NCBI GenBank assembly: GCA_025677815.1
Contig: JAIXMP010000001.1
Span: 1,984,001 to 2,048,000, forward strand
Length of the DNA: 64,000 nucleotides
Direction of reading: 5' to 3'
Origin: Phascolomyces articulosus
Lineage: Eukaryota > Mucoromycota > Mucoromycetes > Mucorales > Lichtheimiaceae
This document shows, in pieces, positions 24,779-38,197 of this stretch. A program made the position numbers and the translations under genes. Each line of letters begins with the position of its first letter. Positions within the stretch are counted from its first letter, which is position 1. A model generated the notes under the pieces. That model worked only from the letters and a program-made list of their open reading frames with translations. It did no database searches and was not told the origin of the DNA.

Positions 24779-25678
24779 CTATGTATGCATAACAACAGCT
24801 GATGGATAATATGAGATAGCCTGTCTTGACTTTGTTGGTGATGATGAGAATGATGGCTCGGTATTAATAGAAGTTGATATAGGAAGGTCATTATTGTTGT
24901 GTTGTTGATTGTTTTTCTCGATGTCTGGTAGTTGATCGCCTGCTGTATTATTAAAACTTTTACTATCAGTACTATTAATGCTTCACGTTTCATGGTATTA
25001 GTGTTATTACTGCTATTGAAAATAATTACCTTTTTCTTTATTATTGTTACCGTTACCATTACAACATAGTAAAGACACTATCCTTTGCCCATAAAAAGAT
25101 TGTTGTTGCCTCTGCTGTGTGTCCTCCTTATTATGTGAATGAAAGCAAAAGTTGATTAAATAATCATAGAAAAAAGAAAAATTCAAATAACATCGGATCG
25201 GCTTCCAATAATAGAAAAGTGAATAGGAATAGTTCCACCGCCATTCTGGACAACCAAAGGGAAGTTCACAAAGAAGACGATGCGTCTGCATACATAATCC
25301 ACTAATTAAGTATATCAGTATCATGACCGGAAACCAAACTGCACTCGAAATTGCCCATAGTAATGATATCAACCAATGTTCTAAATAACAGAATGATGCA
25401 ATGGATGCATTGTATCAATAATGAATGAATACAGTAACATAAGAAACAGCACAAGCTATTTTTTATCCTCCACATAGAAAAAATGGAGATATGGTAACGT
25501 TTTGTACAGCAAAAAGAAAAGACTCTTTTTTCCAATAGAAAATAGAAAAAAAATATCTGACACCTTGGATTCTTTCATCATCACACCGATATAAAAAAGC
25601 GCACGTTGCCCAAAAAAGTACCATGATTCCTGGTACAAAAATTTTAATAAAAAGGTTGTTTCTATCGTCGATATCCAT
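24779..25678 (-). CDS. Small hypothetical membrane protein
   Basis: A three-exon model (25564-25678, 25030-25380, 24779-24942) gives 209 aa with in-phase GT-AG junctions. Segments 'LFIKIFVPGIMVLFWATCAF' and 'LISLLWAISSAVWFPVMILI' are strongly hydrophobic and look like two membrane helices. A Cys/Trp/Tyr-rich region follows ('CELPFGCPEWRWNYSYS'), then a soluble Gln/Asn/Ser tail ('EKNNQQHNNNDLPISTS'). A further ATG lies in frame at 25726, which would add 16 residues. No known family was recognised. The gene stands alone between transposon relics. The 87-nt last intron was preferred because it restores the low-complexity reading frame; an unspliced end would stop at 25013. Confidence 0.5.
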
Positions 25679-26489
25679 TAAAAAACAATAATATACACTT
25701 GTAAATATGAAGGTAAAAAAAAACACTGCGTTAGCTGGCTTTTATAGAAAATTTAGAATCGTAGCTATGCGTAGCATTCATTGTCCATATTATTCAAAAC
25801 TTTTATGGTAATTAAAAAAAGGTATTTATTTCAGCCACGAAAAGAAAAATGAGAAAGAAAAGATTATCCTATAATTCTCAAGTGCAAACAATACATTTGG
25901 ATATTGAAAACTTTGGCCTACGCAATACTATTACTTGTATATTAAAAATCCAGAAAACAGAAATTTATGTACATGAAGTGGTCTTCCTATATTATATTAA
26001 CTTCAAATAAATGTAATAACCATATTACATCACTTTATTATCAACTGAGCTTCTTTGTTCCTTGGATCGATTGTTCTTGATATTGCAACGATCCCTTTAA
26101 AAAGTCTTCATCTCACCTTAAAGAATGTATTTTTAATGTAAGCAAGTAGCGAGTCTTGTGGCATATTTGTGTCAGTTATTTCCTTTTATATTCTTGTCAT
26201 AGATATTCACACAGACATTTTGGTAAAATAATGTTAATGTTGAAAAGTCGCATTGTTCGTTACCAAGTCTTTTTCTATTTAATAACCCGACTTCATTATA
26301 ACACTAGCTGATAATGACTTGTCGCATGTTATAGAATGATATTGGTTTTATATAAACCTTATTTTCATGGCATCCTTTTCCATTTTATAATAATAACACG
26401 AGATCAAAGTGGTTTTTATGTTTTTGGAATCAATACCGAAATTTCATTGGTCGAATAATGAAGTATGCATCTTTCGCATTAAATCAGAA
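25679..26489. other. Intergenic, nothing recognised
   Basis: AT-rich DNA upstream of the membrane protein gene, without a supported frame. Confidence 0.5.
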
Positions 26490-27190
26490 CAGTGATGGTC
26501 GATTATATCCTGGTCTTACTTTAACAACCTCAAGAACCCCAAATTCATTTGGATATATTTGACCTTTATGAATGTGCTTCTGGTACTAAACTCAATATAA
26601 ATAAATAGTTACAGTGCGCACTCTCTGGAAAATCACATATTGACTGGCAACACCCTTGTCTACAACAAGGAATCATCGATTGCCCATGACAAGTAATCAT
26701 TTGAAGCTTACGTATTTCAGCTTTCCACTTCATAGTTCGAAGAATGATGGCTTAATCTTTTTTTTCTTTTCTAGATACGACTATTAATCAATTACAACGA
26801 TATGCACCCTTATTGTCTGAATGAGGATTACCCGTTCAAGGCCGTTGTTTAAATGTCAACTCTATCTTTCTCAGTCGTATATTTGGCAACATTGTAGTCG
26901 CATCTTATCCATCCTTCATTCATATTTGTCCAAAATTCGGTCTATTATCATAAAATTTCTATCACACAAATCCTTTCCGGTTGTCAAGTTTGACATCTGC
27001 ACGCGCCATCGAAACGAGGGAGAATTATTGGTTTTGGATCCTTTTACCCAACATGCAAGCTTTACAGATACGATGGCTACTTTCACTTCTTCATGTCGAA
27101 GAAACCCTTCCTTCTAACTTTTAGTCCTCTCTATCGTCCGATTTTGCTTGCATTTCTTCTCTTGTTATTGTGCATCATCTTTCTAAAGTA
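26490..27190 (+). mobile_element. LINE (non-LTR retrotransposon) fragment
   Basis: Frame-shifted pieces on the + strand match the C-terminal part of a LINE-type ORF2 reverse transcriptase in the expected order: 'FDLYECASGTKLNINK' (near 26560), 'CALSGKSHIDWQH', 'TYFSFPLHSSKNDG' (near 26715), 'ILHSYLSKIRSIIIKF' (near 26910), 'SHKSFPVVKFDICT' (near 26970), 'LLVLDPFTQHASF' (near 27035) and 'RWLLSLLHVEE'. Stops and frame changes separate them. The catalytic core of the RT and the 5' part are absent. The family assignment rests on recall of Mucorales LINE proteins. Confidence 0.7.
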
Positions 27191-27600
27191 CTTGATACAT
27201 AGTAAATAACGTAACTCATTCAATTCGTAGCTTAGCAGCGTAGTTGTTGGGGAAGACAAAAAAAGCTATTTTAATGTGATTTAAGATTTCACAGTTAAAT
27301 ATACTTGTTATTCTTTATTATTACTTGAAAAAATGTTTAGTTTAACGAAGCGCCAGAAGTGAGATGAGAGAAGTTTGATAGGTAATATTCAAGAGAGAGA
27401 AAGGGTAAAAGGGAATTTTCATCTTATCATATGGAATCTTAAAGTTACTCAGTTTCTATTTATTCTATTATTTGATTGTTTAGGCAAGAAAATAAAATGC
27501 CATTCTATCTAATATATATGTGTTTGATCCTTCGAGCGAGGTCATAAAGGGATGGGGAGGGAGGAGAAATCATAATATTTCATATTCTTATTTTCCTGTC
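27191..27600. other. Spacer between LINE and Tc1-like fragments
   Basis: No supported coding content. It includes a short purine-rich stretch (about 27540-27570). Confidence 0.5.
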
Positions 27601-27819
27601 TAAATAATCAACCATACTCATCATTCCTCAACCCCATTGAAAAGTTTTGGTCAAAAGTAACATCTGGTGTTAGACACGAGGGGTTGACAAAGGATAACAA
27701 TTTAAGCGGTAGAATAGCAGAATCAAGCTTAAATGTCACTCCTGAATATTGTCAAGGGTGGATTCGCCATGTTATTCAGTTCTTTGTAAGATGTCAAGCT
27801 GGTGAAGCCAACTTGTAAT
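27601..27819 (+). mobile_element. C-terminal fragment of Tc1/mariner-type transposase
   Basis: An unbroken frame of about 70 codons ends at TAA 27817-27819. 'SSFLNPIEKFWSKV' is the block containing the third catalytic acidic residue of DD34E transposases, and 'VTPEYCQGWIRH' is the usual C-terminal block. A stop shortly upstream (near 27573) cuts off everything before it. The reading frame itself is undamaged, so the fragment may be younger than the pogo relic. Confidence 0.8.
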
Positions 27820-28153
27820 TGAACAAAAAATGCTTTTTTTTCCATTTTATTAAGATTATCATATATTTAATTAATTACTATCTGCTCAAAGTTTTAGAAA
27901 ATATATTGTATTACTAGTTATTTTTTGAATAAACTTAACCCTCAATACTGTGATCAAGCATATTTGAGAATTTCATTTAGTTTCAGTTTGAGTACGCAAA
28001 AAAAAAAAAATTCGAGGTACGCAAAAAAAAACATAATGCACAAAAGCAGTCGAAAAATCCAGTACACTTTTTTTTTTTTTGGAACCGCAGTTATCCGCAC
28101 ACACTTTTTTTCTTTCACTTTATTTTTATTTTTATTTTTTTTTCAAAAGAATA
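27820..28153. promoter_or_regulatory. Upstream region of PRP43
   Basis: It holds a near-duplicate of a GTACGC-plus-poly(A) motif (about 27994-28009 and 28017-28029) and T-rich stretches just before the ATG. A promoter role is inferred from position only. Confidence 0.3.
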
Positions 28154-30897
<2,744 letters not shown>

Positions 30898-31293
30898 ATT
30901 TCATTGCCTTTTTTTATATTTGTCTTTTTTCTCTCTTATTCATTATATTAAAATTTGTTTGCATTTCGTTTATTATACATTTATATATATACAAAAAAAA
31001 AACACATAAAAATACATTTTTTATTTTACCTAACTCTCTTAAAAAAAGAGGGATACTACAATCATATACTTTGGATCATTATTTCTTCTCCCATAACAAT
31101 AAAGGCATTAATCAATATAATAAGGAGTTATAGCAACAGCTTTTCTATGCTTCGCGAGCGGAGTTGCTCGTGACGCCCTCGAATTCGAAAGCGAGGTTTT
31201 GCTTGCGCGACAGGTACACGTAATAACCTCTTTCAATACACACATTTTTTTTGGAGCTTTTCTTTTTTAATACTAAAAAAAACTTGATTGATA
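30898..31293 (+). promoter_or_regulatory. PRP43/proteasome intergenic region with GC-rich inverted repeats
   Basis: In otherwise AT-rich DNA, 31152-31212 is GC-rich and self-complementary: CGAGC (31155-31159) pairs with GCTCG (31166-31170), CCTCG (31177-31181) pairs with CGAGG (31192-31196), and the outer TCGCGAGC (31152-31159) is nearly complementary to GCTTGCGCGA (31201-31210). It lies about 80-140 bp before the proteasome ATG, so it could be a transcription factor site or an attenuator-like structure. Function is unknown. Confidence 0.45.
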
Positions 31294-32459
31294 ATGGCCG
31301 ATCGATACAGTTTCTCACTCACCACTTTTTCACCTTCGGGTAAACTTGTTCAGATTGAATATGCATTCAATGCTGTTTCTCAAGGTGTTACCAGTGTTGG
31401 CATCAAAGGTAAACTATAGATTACAATGGACATTAAAAAAAAGAAGGGGAGACGTGTTTCTCTCTTACTGCAACACCGTTGGTATTGGACATTATTGTTA
31501 ATGGAATGATTTTTTATAGCCACCAATGGTGTCGTTATTGCAACAGAAAAGAAATCAGCATCTAACCTTGTAGACGATTCAACATTGGAAAAAGTCGCCA
31601 TGATTTGTCCTAATATTGGTATGGTGTATTCTGGTATGGGACCTGATTTCCGTGTGTTGGTATCCAAGGCACGTAAGGCCGCACAACAATATAAGCGAGT
31701 TTATATGGAAGAACCACCAACACGTATTTTGGTTCAAGAAGTAGCCAGTGTTATGCAAGAATATACCCAGAGCGGGTAAGGGGATGCATTTTTTTTATGC
31801 TGAGAAAATATGATGATGACTTGTCCCTTTACTGAGACTATCGCTTTTCGAGAAAACAATACATACACAACAATCCAACCAACTTATACGTGTCGTTCTT
31901 TAATACTTTTTTTTAGTGGTGTCCGTCCTTTTGGTGTATCATTATTGATTATTGGTCATGATGATGTGACTGGACCTTCGTTATATCAAGTGGATCCTTC
32001 AGGTTCATACTGGGCATGGAAAGCAAGTGCCATTGGAAAGAATATGATCAATGCAAAGACCTTTTTGGAAAAGCGGTAAGTGTGGTATTATTTAATTGAA
32101 TTCATTTTAATTCCTTTGAATGTCAAAATTAAAACGTCCAATCTATCACCTAGATACAATGAGGAAATGGAACTTGAAGATGCTGTACACACTGCTATTT
32201 TGACAGTAAGTTGAATTCAAAAAAAGGAGGGGGAAGAAACATGTATTAGATAAAGAGAGAATATATATACTAAAATGTTCAATGATACCCTTATTAGCTC
32301 AAGGAAGGCTTCGAAGGACAAATGACAGAAAACAGTGTGGAAATTGGTATTATTGGCGAAAGTACAGTGGGAGTGTATGGTGGTGAACGAAAGACCATGC
32401 CATTGTTCCGGAAATTGAGCTTGACTGAAGTTCGAGATTATTTGGCAAACATTGCCTAA
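31294..32459 (+). CDS. PRE8: 20S proteasome subunit alpha-2
   Basis: Five exons (31294-31408, 31520-31775, 31917-32075, 32154-32205, 32298-32459) give 247 aa, the usual length. The alpha-subunit signature '[20 protein letters not shown]' at residues 5-24 is complete and includes the 'SPSG' turn that helps gate the channel. Further family text: '[10 protein letters not shown]', '[12 protein letters not shown]', '[10 protein letters not shown]', '[16 protein letters not shown]', '[18 protein letters not shown]'. Alpha subunits are not catalytic; they form the outer rings of the 20S core in cytosol and nucleus. The gene follows PRP43 in tandem and converges on the ubiquitin protease gene. Confidence 0.97.
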
Positions 32460-32836
32460 ATAAAAACAAAAAAAAAGTGGAACATATCCTCTTTTTTTTC
32501 ATTTCCACCTTTTTTTTTCAAACAAAAACCCATCCATTCAATCAAACTCAAATTTTCAAACGCTCTTCTTTTTTTTCTATACAACAATATATTCTGTCTA
32601 TATATCTTTCGGCTACGACATTTTTTTATTAAAAAAAAGGATCCATGTTTTTTTATACTTGATCAGTTATGCATCATACTTTTTTTTTTGTATAGGTGGA
32701 TGGGGTGTATAAGTGCAGTTGTGTGAATGGTGATGAGAGAGAAAGAGAAAGAGAGTATATAAATGTGTGGTGTATGTCTGAATGTGTTGGGAAAAAAAAA
32801 GAGAAAAAAAAACGTGTTATTCTTTATATATATATT
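32460..32836. other. Convergent intergenic region
   Basis: 3' ends of the proteasome and ubiquitin protease genes. It holds poly(T) stretches and a GA-rich run (about 32730-32760). No gene. Confidence 0.5.
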
Positions 32837-35144
32837 TTATACATCACGTTCATAAAAGAGCATATAAGCTTCACTTGATAATACGGTATCCAAATCTACT
32901 TCTTCTATAAGTTCATCACTACATCGCCAAAAAGTAGTGGGTTTTTTGGGTTCAGGATCTTCTTGTCCTGGAGCACGTCGTACATCTTGACCAGTCGGTA
33001 ATTTTTTACGTCGGTAAGTAATAAAATGACCTGATTCATGCCCACCATAATGAACAATCACGGCCGTCAATCGATAAGGAATCGTACGTACAACAGGAGG
33101 AGGGGTCATGGAAGGTAGTGCATTATGAACAAGATCATCTTCCTTATTGACCAATGCTACATTTAACCCATCCCCTCGTCCATGAACAAATCGATGACCT
33201 GCTGCCATATTACGTAAATAAACCAGACTGGTTCGACTGATACGGGAGGGTTGTGAGATGCTATTGGTGTGAGGTGGAGGTGTACTCAGAGAAGCTGCTG
33301 GGTCACTCGTATTTAAAAATCCATTAGTTGTATAAGGTGCCAAATCGAGCATTTCAGGGAATCGTACGCTGCAATGATTCTTTTGAACAATGCCGGATGG
33401 ATGATAAACTGAACGTGATAAGTGGAAACACAATGACTTGGGTGGATTGGCGAACATGGTTTGTTTGGTTGTACATGAAGTGGTACGTGGAGTTGTCAAA
33501 GGAATTCCTGGCTATATAATATCATCCAGTGTTAATAGAATCCTCTCGTTTATAGCAAAATAATCAACAATATATATATATATATATATATATTTACCAA
33601 AGGCGCTTCTACATTGTACTTCATGGCATCTTTAATCACTTGAATCTTGCCTTTTAATTCTTGTTTATCTTCGTCAGAGATCATGGCATCAGGACCTGAT
33701 ACTTTGGCAAGTTCTTCCATCAATGTATCTAATGTAGCTAACAACATACACTTTCGGCATCGAAAATCCGTCAACACATCCACTTTGGTATATGTATCAA
33801 TGCAACTTTCAAGCGTGCAGCTCAGCTAAATTTTTTTTTTGTTTTTGATTGATTTGTTTTACATTGGTTAGATGATAAAAAAAAATAAAGGTAAATGAAA
33901 TGATAATCAGAGATGCATGAGCAACTTACTGTTTGGGGAATGGTCAATGATATATTATCAAAAGTACTGTGACGGATAGGTGCCTGAAATAATAATTATT
34001 AAAAAAAAAGTCATGAGTTATTTATTGTTGTTTCCTCGAATTCCCATTCCCTTTTCTTCATCACTTACTGTATAGCCACATTTCATACAACTAATTTTTG
34101 TAGCTGTTAAACCAGTGAATGGACTTTTTGGACGACGTGGTCTTGTTCTCAAATAACCACCTACGGTAGATACAGAAAAACAACTCCACATGGAACCCGT
34201 CGTGCCCATCGAGGATACAGAAGATGTTTCGAAATGATCCAAATTTGGGTCCTAAAAAAGGAAAATCCAATAAGGAAGAGAAATCCCAAAAGTAGAGTGG
34301 CGTGAGCAAATTATTTTTTTCTCACTCTATATTTTTTACTATTCAAACGAGTTCTTTATAGATACATATAACCTACATTATCAATAGCCATTTTACGAAC
34401 AGCACCAGCATCTAAAAGAGAAGATGGTTCTGAACGATATTGAACATCTTCTTCTGATGTTAATGCATGAGAAATGACTTGAAACAATTCTTGAGCGTCC
34501 TATTATAGTTAATCCAATCATTATGGTTTCAATTCAAACCATAAGTCCGGGGAATGAGTCAGAGAAACAAATGGTGTTATAATATTATACTGTCAACCAC
34601 CCTTCATTCTATATTGCTTAGCAATAAAAGTCATTCATTACCTGTTGTTCTCGATTGATTCTCCCATTTGTTTTCCTCTCCAAAGCATGAACAATATCTG
34701 TTGGTGTCATGGATCGGGGCTTGGCTAAGGGTCGGTTTAACACTATAGATACACAATATTTATGTTGTTAATGATATATACCAAAAGAGAAAAAGAACCT
34801 TTTTTTTTTAAAAAAAAACCCACTTTCAATGGTTGTATATAAAGCATAAGCAACAGATTCTAAAACATAATCATTTCTTGTCAATTCGATTCTTTCGATT
34901 TCATCTCCTCGTTCATCCACGCGCTCAGCCTAATCGATTATGTAATAATCATCCAAAAAGGACACACACATATATATATGTATAAATATCATCCGTTATT
35001 ATTATTATTACTGTTGTTCTTTCATTTCATTGTGATTATAAATATTTCTTTCTTACGAGATAAGACCGAAGTGATGTAACAGTAGCTAAAGCCTAAAATA
35101 ACAATAATAATAAATATACAAACATATACAAACAAAGGGGGGTT

Positions 35145-35203
<59 letters not shown>

Positions 35204-35608
35204 AAGAAAGCAACTCACAACTCCTTCTTTCCTCCTCTCTCTTTTTATACTCGTTATAACAATAATAATAAATAGTTTCATACCTGAAGTACGGAATTAA
35301 TGAAACATGAATTGCCAGTATTTGTTAACCCCATAATATATCTTCCATCCCGTTCTATAATTTGAAAATTATAATAAATAACTTTTTTCTTCTTCTCTCA
35401 TATTTAATTGAAATGGGTTGGTTTCATTGGCATTGGATAATTGAAAGGAAGAATAATAACCTCGTAAGATCCTGCTCTTTATTCGTCTCCGTCGACGTCT
35501 CGTATCTGTACTTGTGGAGGATGATAATGCATAACCAGATGCAGCAAGTGCTATACCGGTGATCGCTGCCAGAGCGGGATAATGATAATTAGAAGACGAC
35601 GATGCCAT
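32837..35608 (-). CDS. UBP1: Ubiquitin-specific protease, membrane-anchored (UBP1/USP30 type)
   Basis: Ten exons give 574 aa: 35461-35608, 35284-35354, 35057-35092, 34824-34929, 34642-34742, 34377-34499, 34069-34251, 33930-33983, 33598-33825, 32837-33511. A short N-terminus with one membrane helix ('ALAAITGIALAASGYAL') and a poly-Arg stretch precedes the Cys box 'GLTNTGNSCFINSVLQ' (catalytic C66), then 'QQDAQELFQVISHAL', CxxC pairs of a zinc ribbon ('ISCMKCGYT', 'FRCRKCMLL'), and the His box 'VHYGGHESGHFITYRR' (H512 probable), ending 'SSEAYMLFYERDV'. Anchoring to mitochondrial outer membrane or ER is expected from Ubp1/USP30 but inferred here. The first donor is the unusual GTTATT. Exon 3 has only 36 nt. 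Confidence 0.92.
35143..35196. repeat. (TA)n(GA)n compound microsatellite in UBP1-like intron
   Basis: About 13 TA units followed by about 14 GA units, within the intron at 35093-35283. Confidence 0.95.
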
Positions 35609-36609
35609 GTATTATATAATATATATTCGTCTTCTTTTTAATTAATGGTACACAACTGAATTATATAACTGAGAGAGAAAGAGAAAGAGAAAGAGAGAGA
35701 GAGAGAAACTAGAAAAAATAGGGTGGAGTTGTATAAAAAAAAAGCGGAGGTGAACAGAAGAAAGAAGAAAAGAGATATAAAACGTGTGTATAAAATAAAT
35801 AAAATTTGTTGAGTTTTTTAACAAAAAGAACATAGTTTTCAATCATCAAAACTGTTCATGTTTAGAACGGAATCTTATTTTGATTTTTGTATGACAATCC
35901 GGAACAAGTCAGTATGAATTCCATTATCTGATGTCCAAAGTAATACTTGACTGACTAACTCTTACTTTCTCTACTAAGTTGTATATATCCAATATCTCCC
36001 TTTAATAGAATGGAATGCAGAAAAAAAAGTTTGTTGTTTTGAAAAATAATATATTGAACAAGATGGCAACCCGCCAAAAATATCAAATAAAAAGTGTTTT
36101 TTCCTTTTTAAATGAATTAATCGAAAGTTACTAACGAAAAAAAAGTGGGTTGGTTCTATGTCTATCTATAAATATGCAAAACCACATGATGAAAAAGAAA
36201 GAAAAGAAGTTATTTATGTAAAGCCAATGATAATAAAAATATCGTCAAGAAGTAGCTGGATTACACAATAATAATGAAAAAGAATACGAATTTGGTTAAA
36301 AGGTCAATAATGCATGTTCGTGTACAAAAAGTGTTGTCGTATATTTTTTTTACGTTTGTCAACTTGTTTTAATAAGTTATGTAACGTTTTTTTAGCATAT
36401 CAAAAAACTTGATTTTTCATTCTTTTCTACTCCTTTTTTTTTTTTTTTTTTAGCTTGGAACAAGTAACAAAAAAAAGCTTTTTTAATATATATAAACCTT
36501 TTTTTTTCGTTTTCTTTTTTCTTTTTTTTTAACCCACTCGTTTTATTTCCTACGGGTGGTTTTCTTTTTTATTTGACATTTTAAAAAAGTATTTCTTTTT
36601 TTTTTTGTC
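35609..36609. promoter_or_regulatory. Divergent intergenic region
   Basis: Upstream of both the ubiquitin protease (minus) and the unknown protein (plus). It contains GA-rich and T-rich tracts (35671-35706; 36430-36600) and no supported gene. Confidence 0.4.
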
Positions 36610-37593
36610 ATGGAAACCTGCGTTGTCTCGTATACACCATCTCATCATTCAGGTAATGAGACTCCACCTTCACCTACTACTTCTAGCTCTTCCAATCTCG
36701 ACAATGACCATTCAGAGACAACGAATACAACAACAATAACACCCACTTCGAATACAATAACAACCACTACTACTACCAGTACGGAAACAGTGGATAAAAC
36801 AACAAACATGGATCAAACCTCTTTATCCCAGCCAAAACAACAGCCAACACCACCACAAGATATGATGATACATACACCTCCTACATCTCCTACATCTTCT
36901 CGACGTATTAATCAACTTCATCGAAGACTTTCTCGATATCCTTCCACGACATTATCTGATTTAATTCCTGCAGCCACAGCTGCCCTGAAAGCATCTCAAC
37001 AATTAAAAAAAGAGCAAGAGCGACAAGTGGAAGACCAAGAACCTGACGCTGTCATGGGAAGTAGTGCTTTATCCAGAGCATTGACCAAAGTACGCATTCA
37101 AGTACAAACCAAAAGGTTAAAAGAAAAATATCTAACCTATGAATGGGTTCGTTTGGCTTTATCATTACCGGTGGATGAATCCATCATTAATAATAGTCAA
37201 TATCCATTACCGCCCATGAAAAAGAAAAAGGTCGATCCTGAACAATTACTTCAAGAACAAAAGGGAAATACAATGTTGACACGAGAAGAAAAAGATGATG
37301 ACGGGAATACTATTCGTATGGTGGCATTAAAAAATTACAAGGGACGTACTGGAGAGATTGCCACTTGGTATGAATGGAAGTTTGATAAATCGAAATTTAC
37401 AATGGAGCAAGTAGAATCAAGAGTAGATCGATTAAGGACTCGTATTCAGCAAATAAAACATATCGCTCCTGATCCCACTACTACTAATAAGCCTACGGCA
37501 AAGATGCTTCGTGCTTCGATTCGTAGGCCAGCATCTGCTGTTACTACTACTACCACTACTACTACTTCTACTACAACAACGACTGTTATTTGA
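36610..37593 (+). CDS. Hypothetical Ser/Thr-rich protein, single exon
   Basis: An intact 327-codon frame with ATG just after a T-rich leader. Residues 1-95 are Thr/Ser/Pro-rich; 'RRLSRYPSTTLSDLIPAA' (about 108-125) and a helical Glu/Lys stretch follow. Residues about 150-295 look like a folded domain ('RALTKVRIQVQTKRLKEK', 'YEWVRLALSLPVDE', 'KNYKGRTGEIATWYEWKF', 'FTMEQVESRVDRLRTRI'). The tail is a run of about 20 Thr residues from ACT/ACA codons. No family was recognised. The protein-like middle and the expected spacing from neighbours argue that it is real. The tyrosine/tryptophan-rich core followed by a helix could be a binding module, but this is a guess. Confidence 0.7.
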   Translation: METCVVSYTPSHHSGNETPPSPTTSSSSNLDNDHSETTNTTTITPTSNTITTTTTTSTETVDKTTNMDQTSLSQPKQQPTPPQDMMIHTPPTSPTSSRRINQLHRRLSRYPSTTLSDLIPAATAALKASQQLKKEQERQVEDQEPDAVMGSSALSRALTKVRIQVQTKRLKEKYLTYEWVRLALSLPVDESIINNSQYPLPPMKKKKVDPEQLLQEQKGNTMLTREEKDDDGNTIRMVALKNYKGRTGEIATWYEWKFDKSKFTMEQVESRVDRLRTRIQQIKHIAPDPTTTNKPTAKMLRASIRRPASAVTTTTTTTTSTTTTTVI

Positions 37594-37936
37594 ATATGAT
37601 CTACATCTAGCACTATCTACCTCTCTCTCTTTCTCTTTCTCTTTGTGTAAATATATATCCTCTCTCTTTTTCTCTCTCCCTCATCACACATGATTCACCT
37701 TTTTATTACTCTCTCGCTTCCATCGTTAAACGTCTCTTGTCTGTTACTATCCATTTTTTTCTATATATAAACTATTATTATAAATTTTTATTATTATTAT
37801 CAAAGAAATAATAATGTAATGCTTTCTACAACTGAGAAAAAAAAGAGAAGAAAGTGTGGTGAGAATGTAAGTAGTAAAAAAAAAGATAAGAACAAGAAAA
37901 AAGGACGAACAAAATAAATTGAGTGATAATATATAT

Positions 37937-37986
<50 letters not shown>

Positions 37987-38155
37987 TAAGAAAAAAAATA
38001 GTATTGTTAAAAAAAAAGTGGGGAAAAAAGCATGTATATAATATTTTTGTTGGGGATGAGAGGAGGAGAGAAGGAGAGAATATGGTATGTGTTTAATGGG
38101 ATAATATATATAAAAAAAAGAAAAAAAAAAGTGGTAGAGTGGAATATATATATAT
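37594..38155. other. Convergent intergenic region
   Basis: (CT)n run at about 37619-37680, poly(A) runs, and a (GA)n microsatellite at 37944-37984. No gene. Confidence 0.5.
37944..37984. repeat. (GA)20 microsatellite
   Basis: A pure GA tract of about 41 bp between two converging genes. Confidence 0.95.
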
Positions 38156-38166
38156 CTAAGCGTGAA

Positions 38167-38197
<31 letters not shown>

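Noticed and set aside
25302..25535. Alternative 77-codon minus frame inside the membrane protein gene
   Set aside because: It runs through the predicted 183-nt intron; the spliced model keeps two membrane helices and phase.
37944..37984. Possible CRISPR-like or structured repeat
   Set aside because: A simple GA microsatellite with no spacers.
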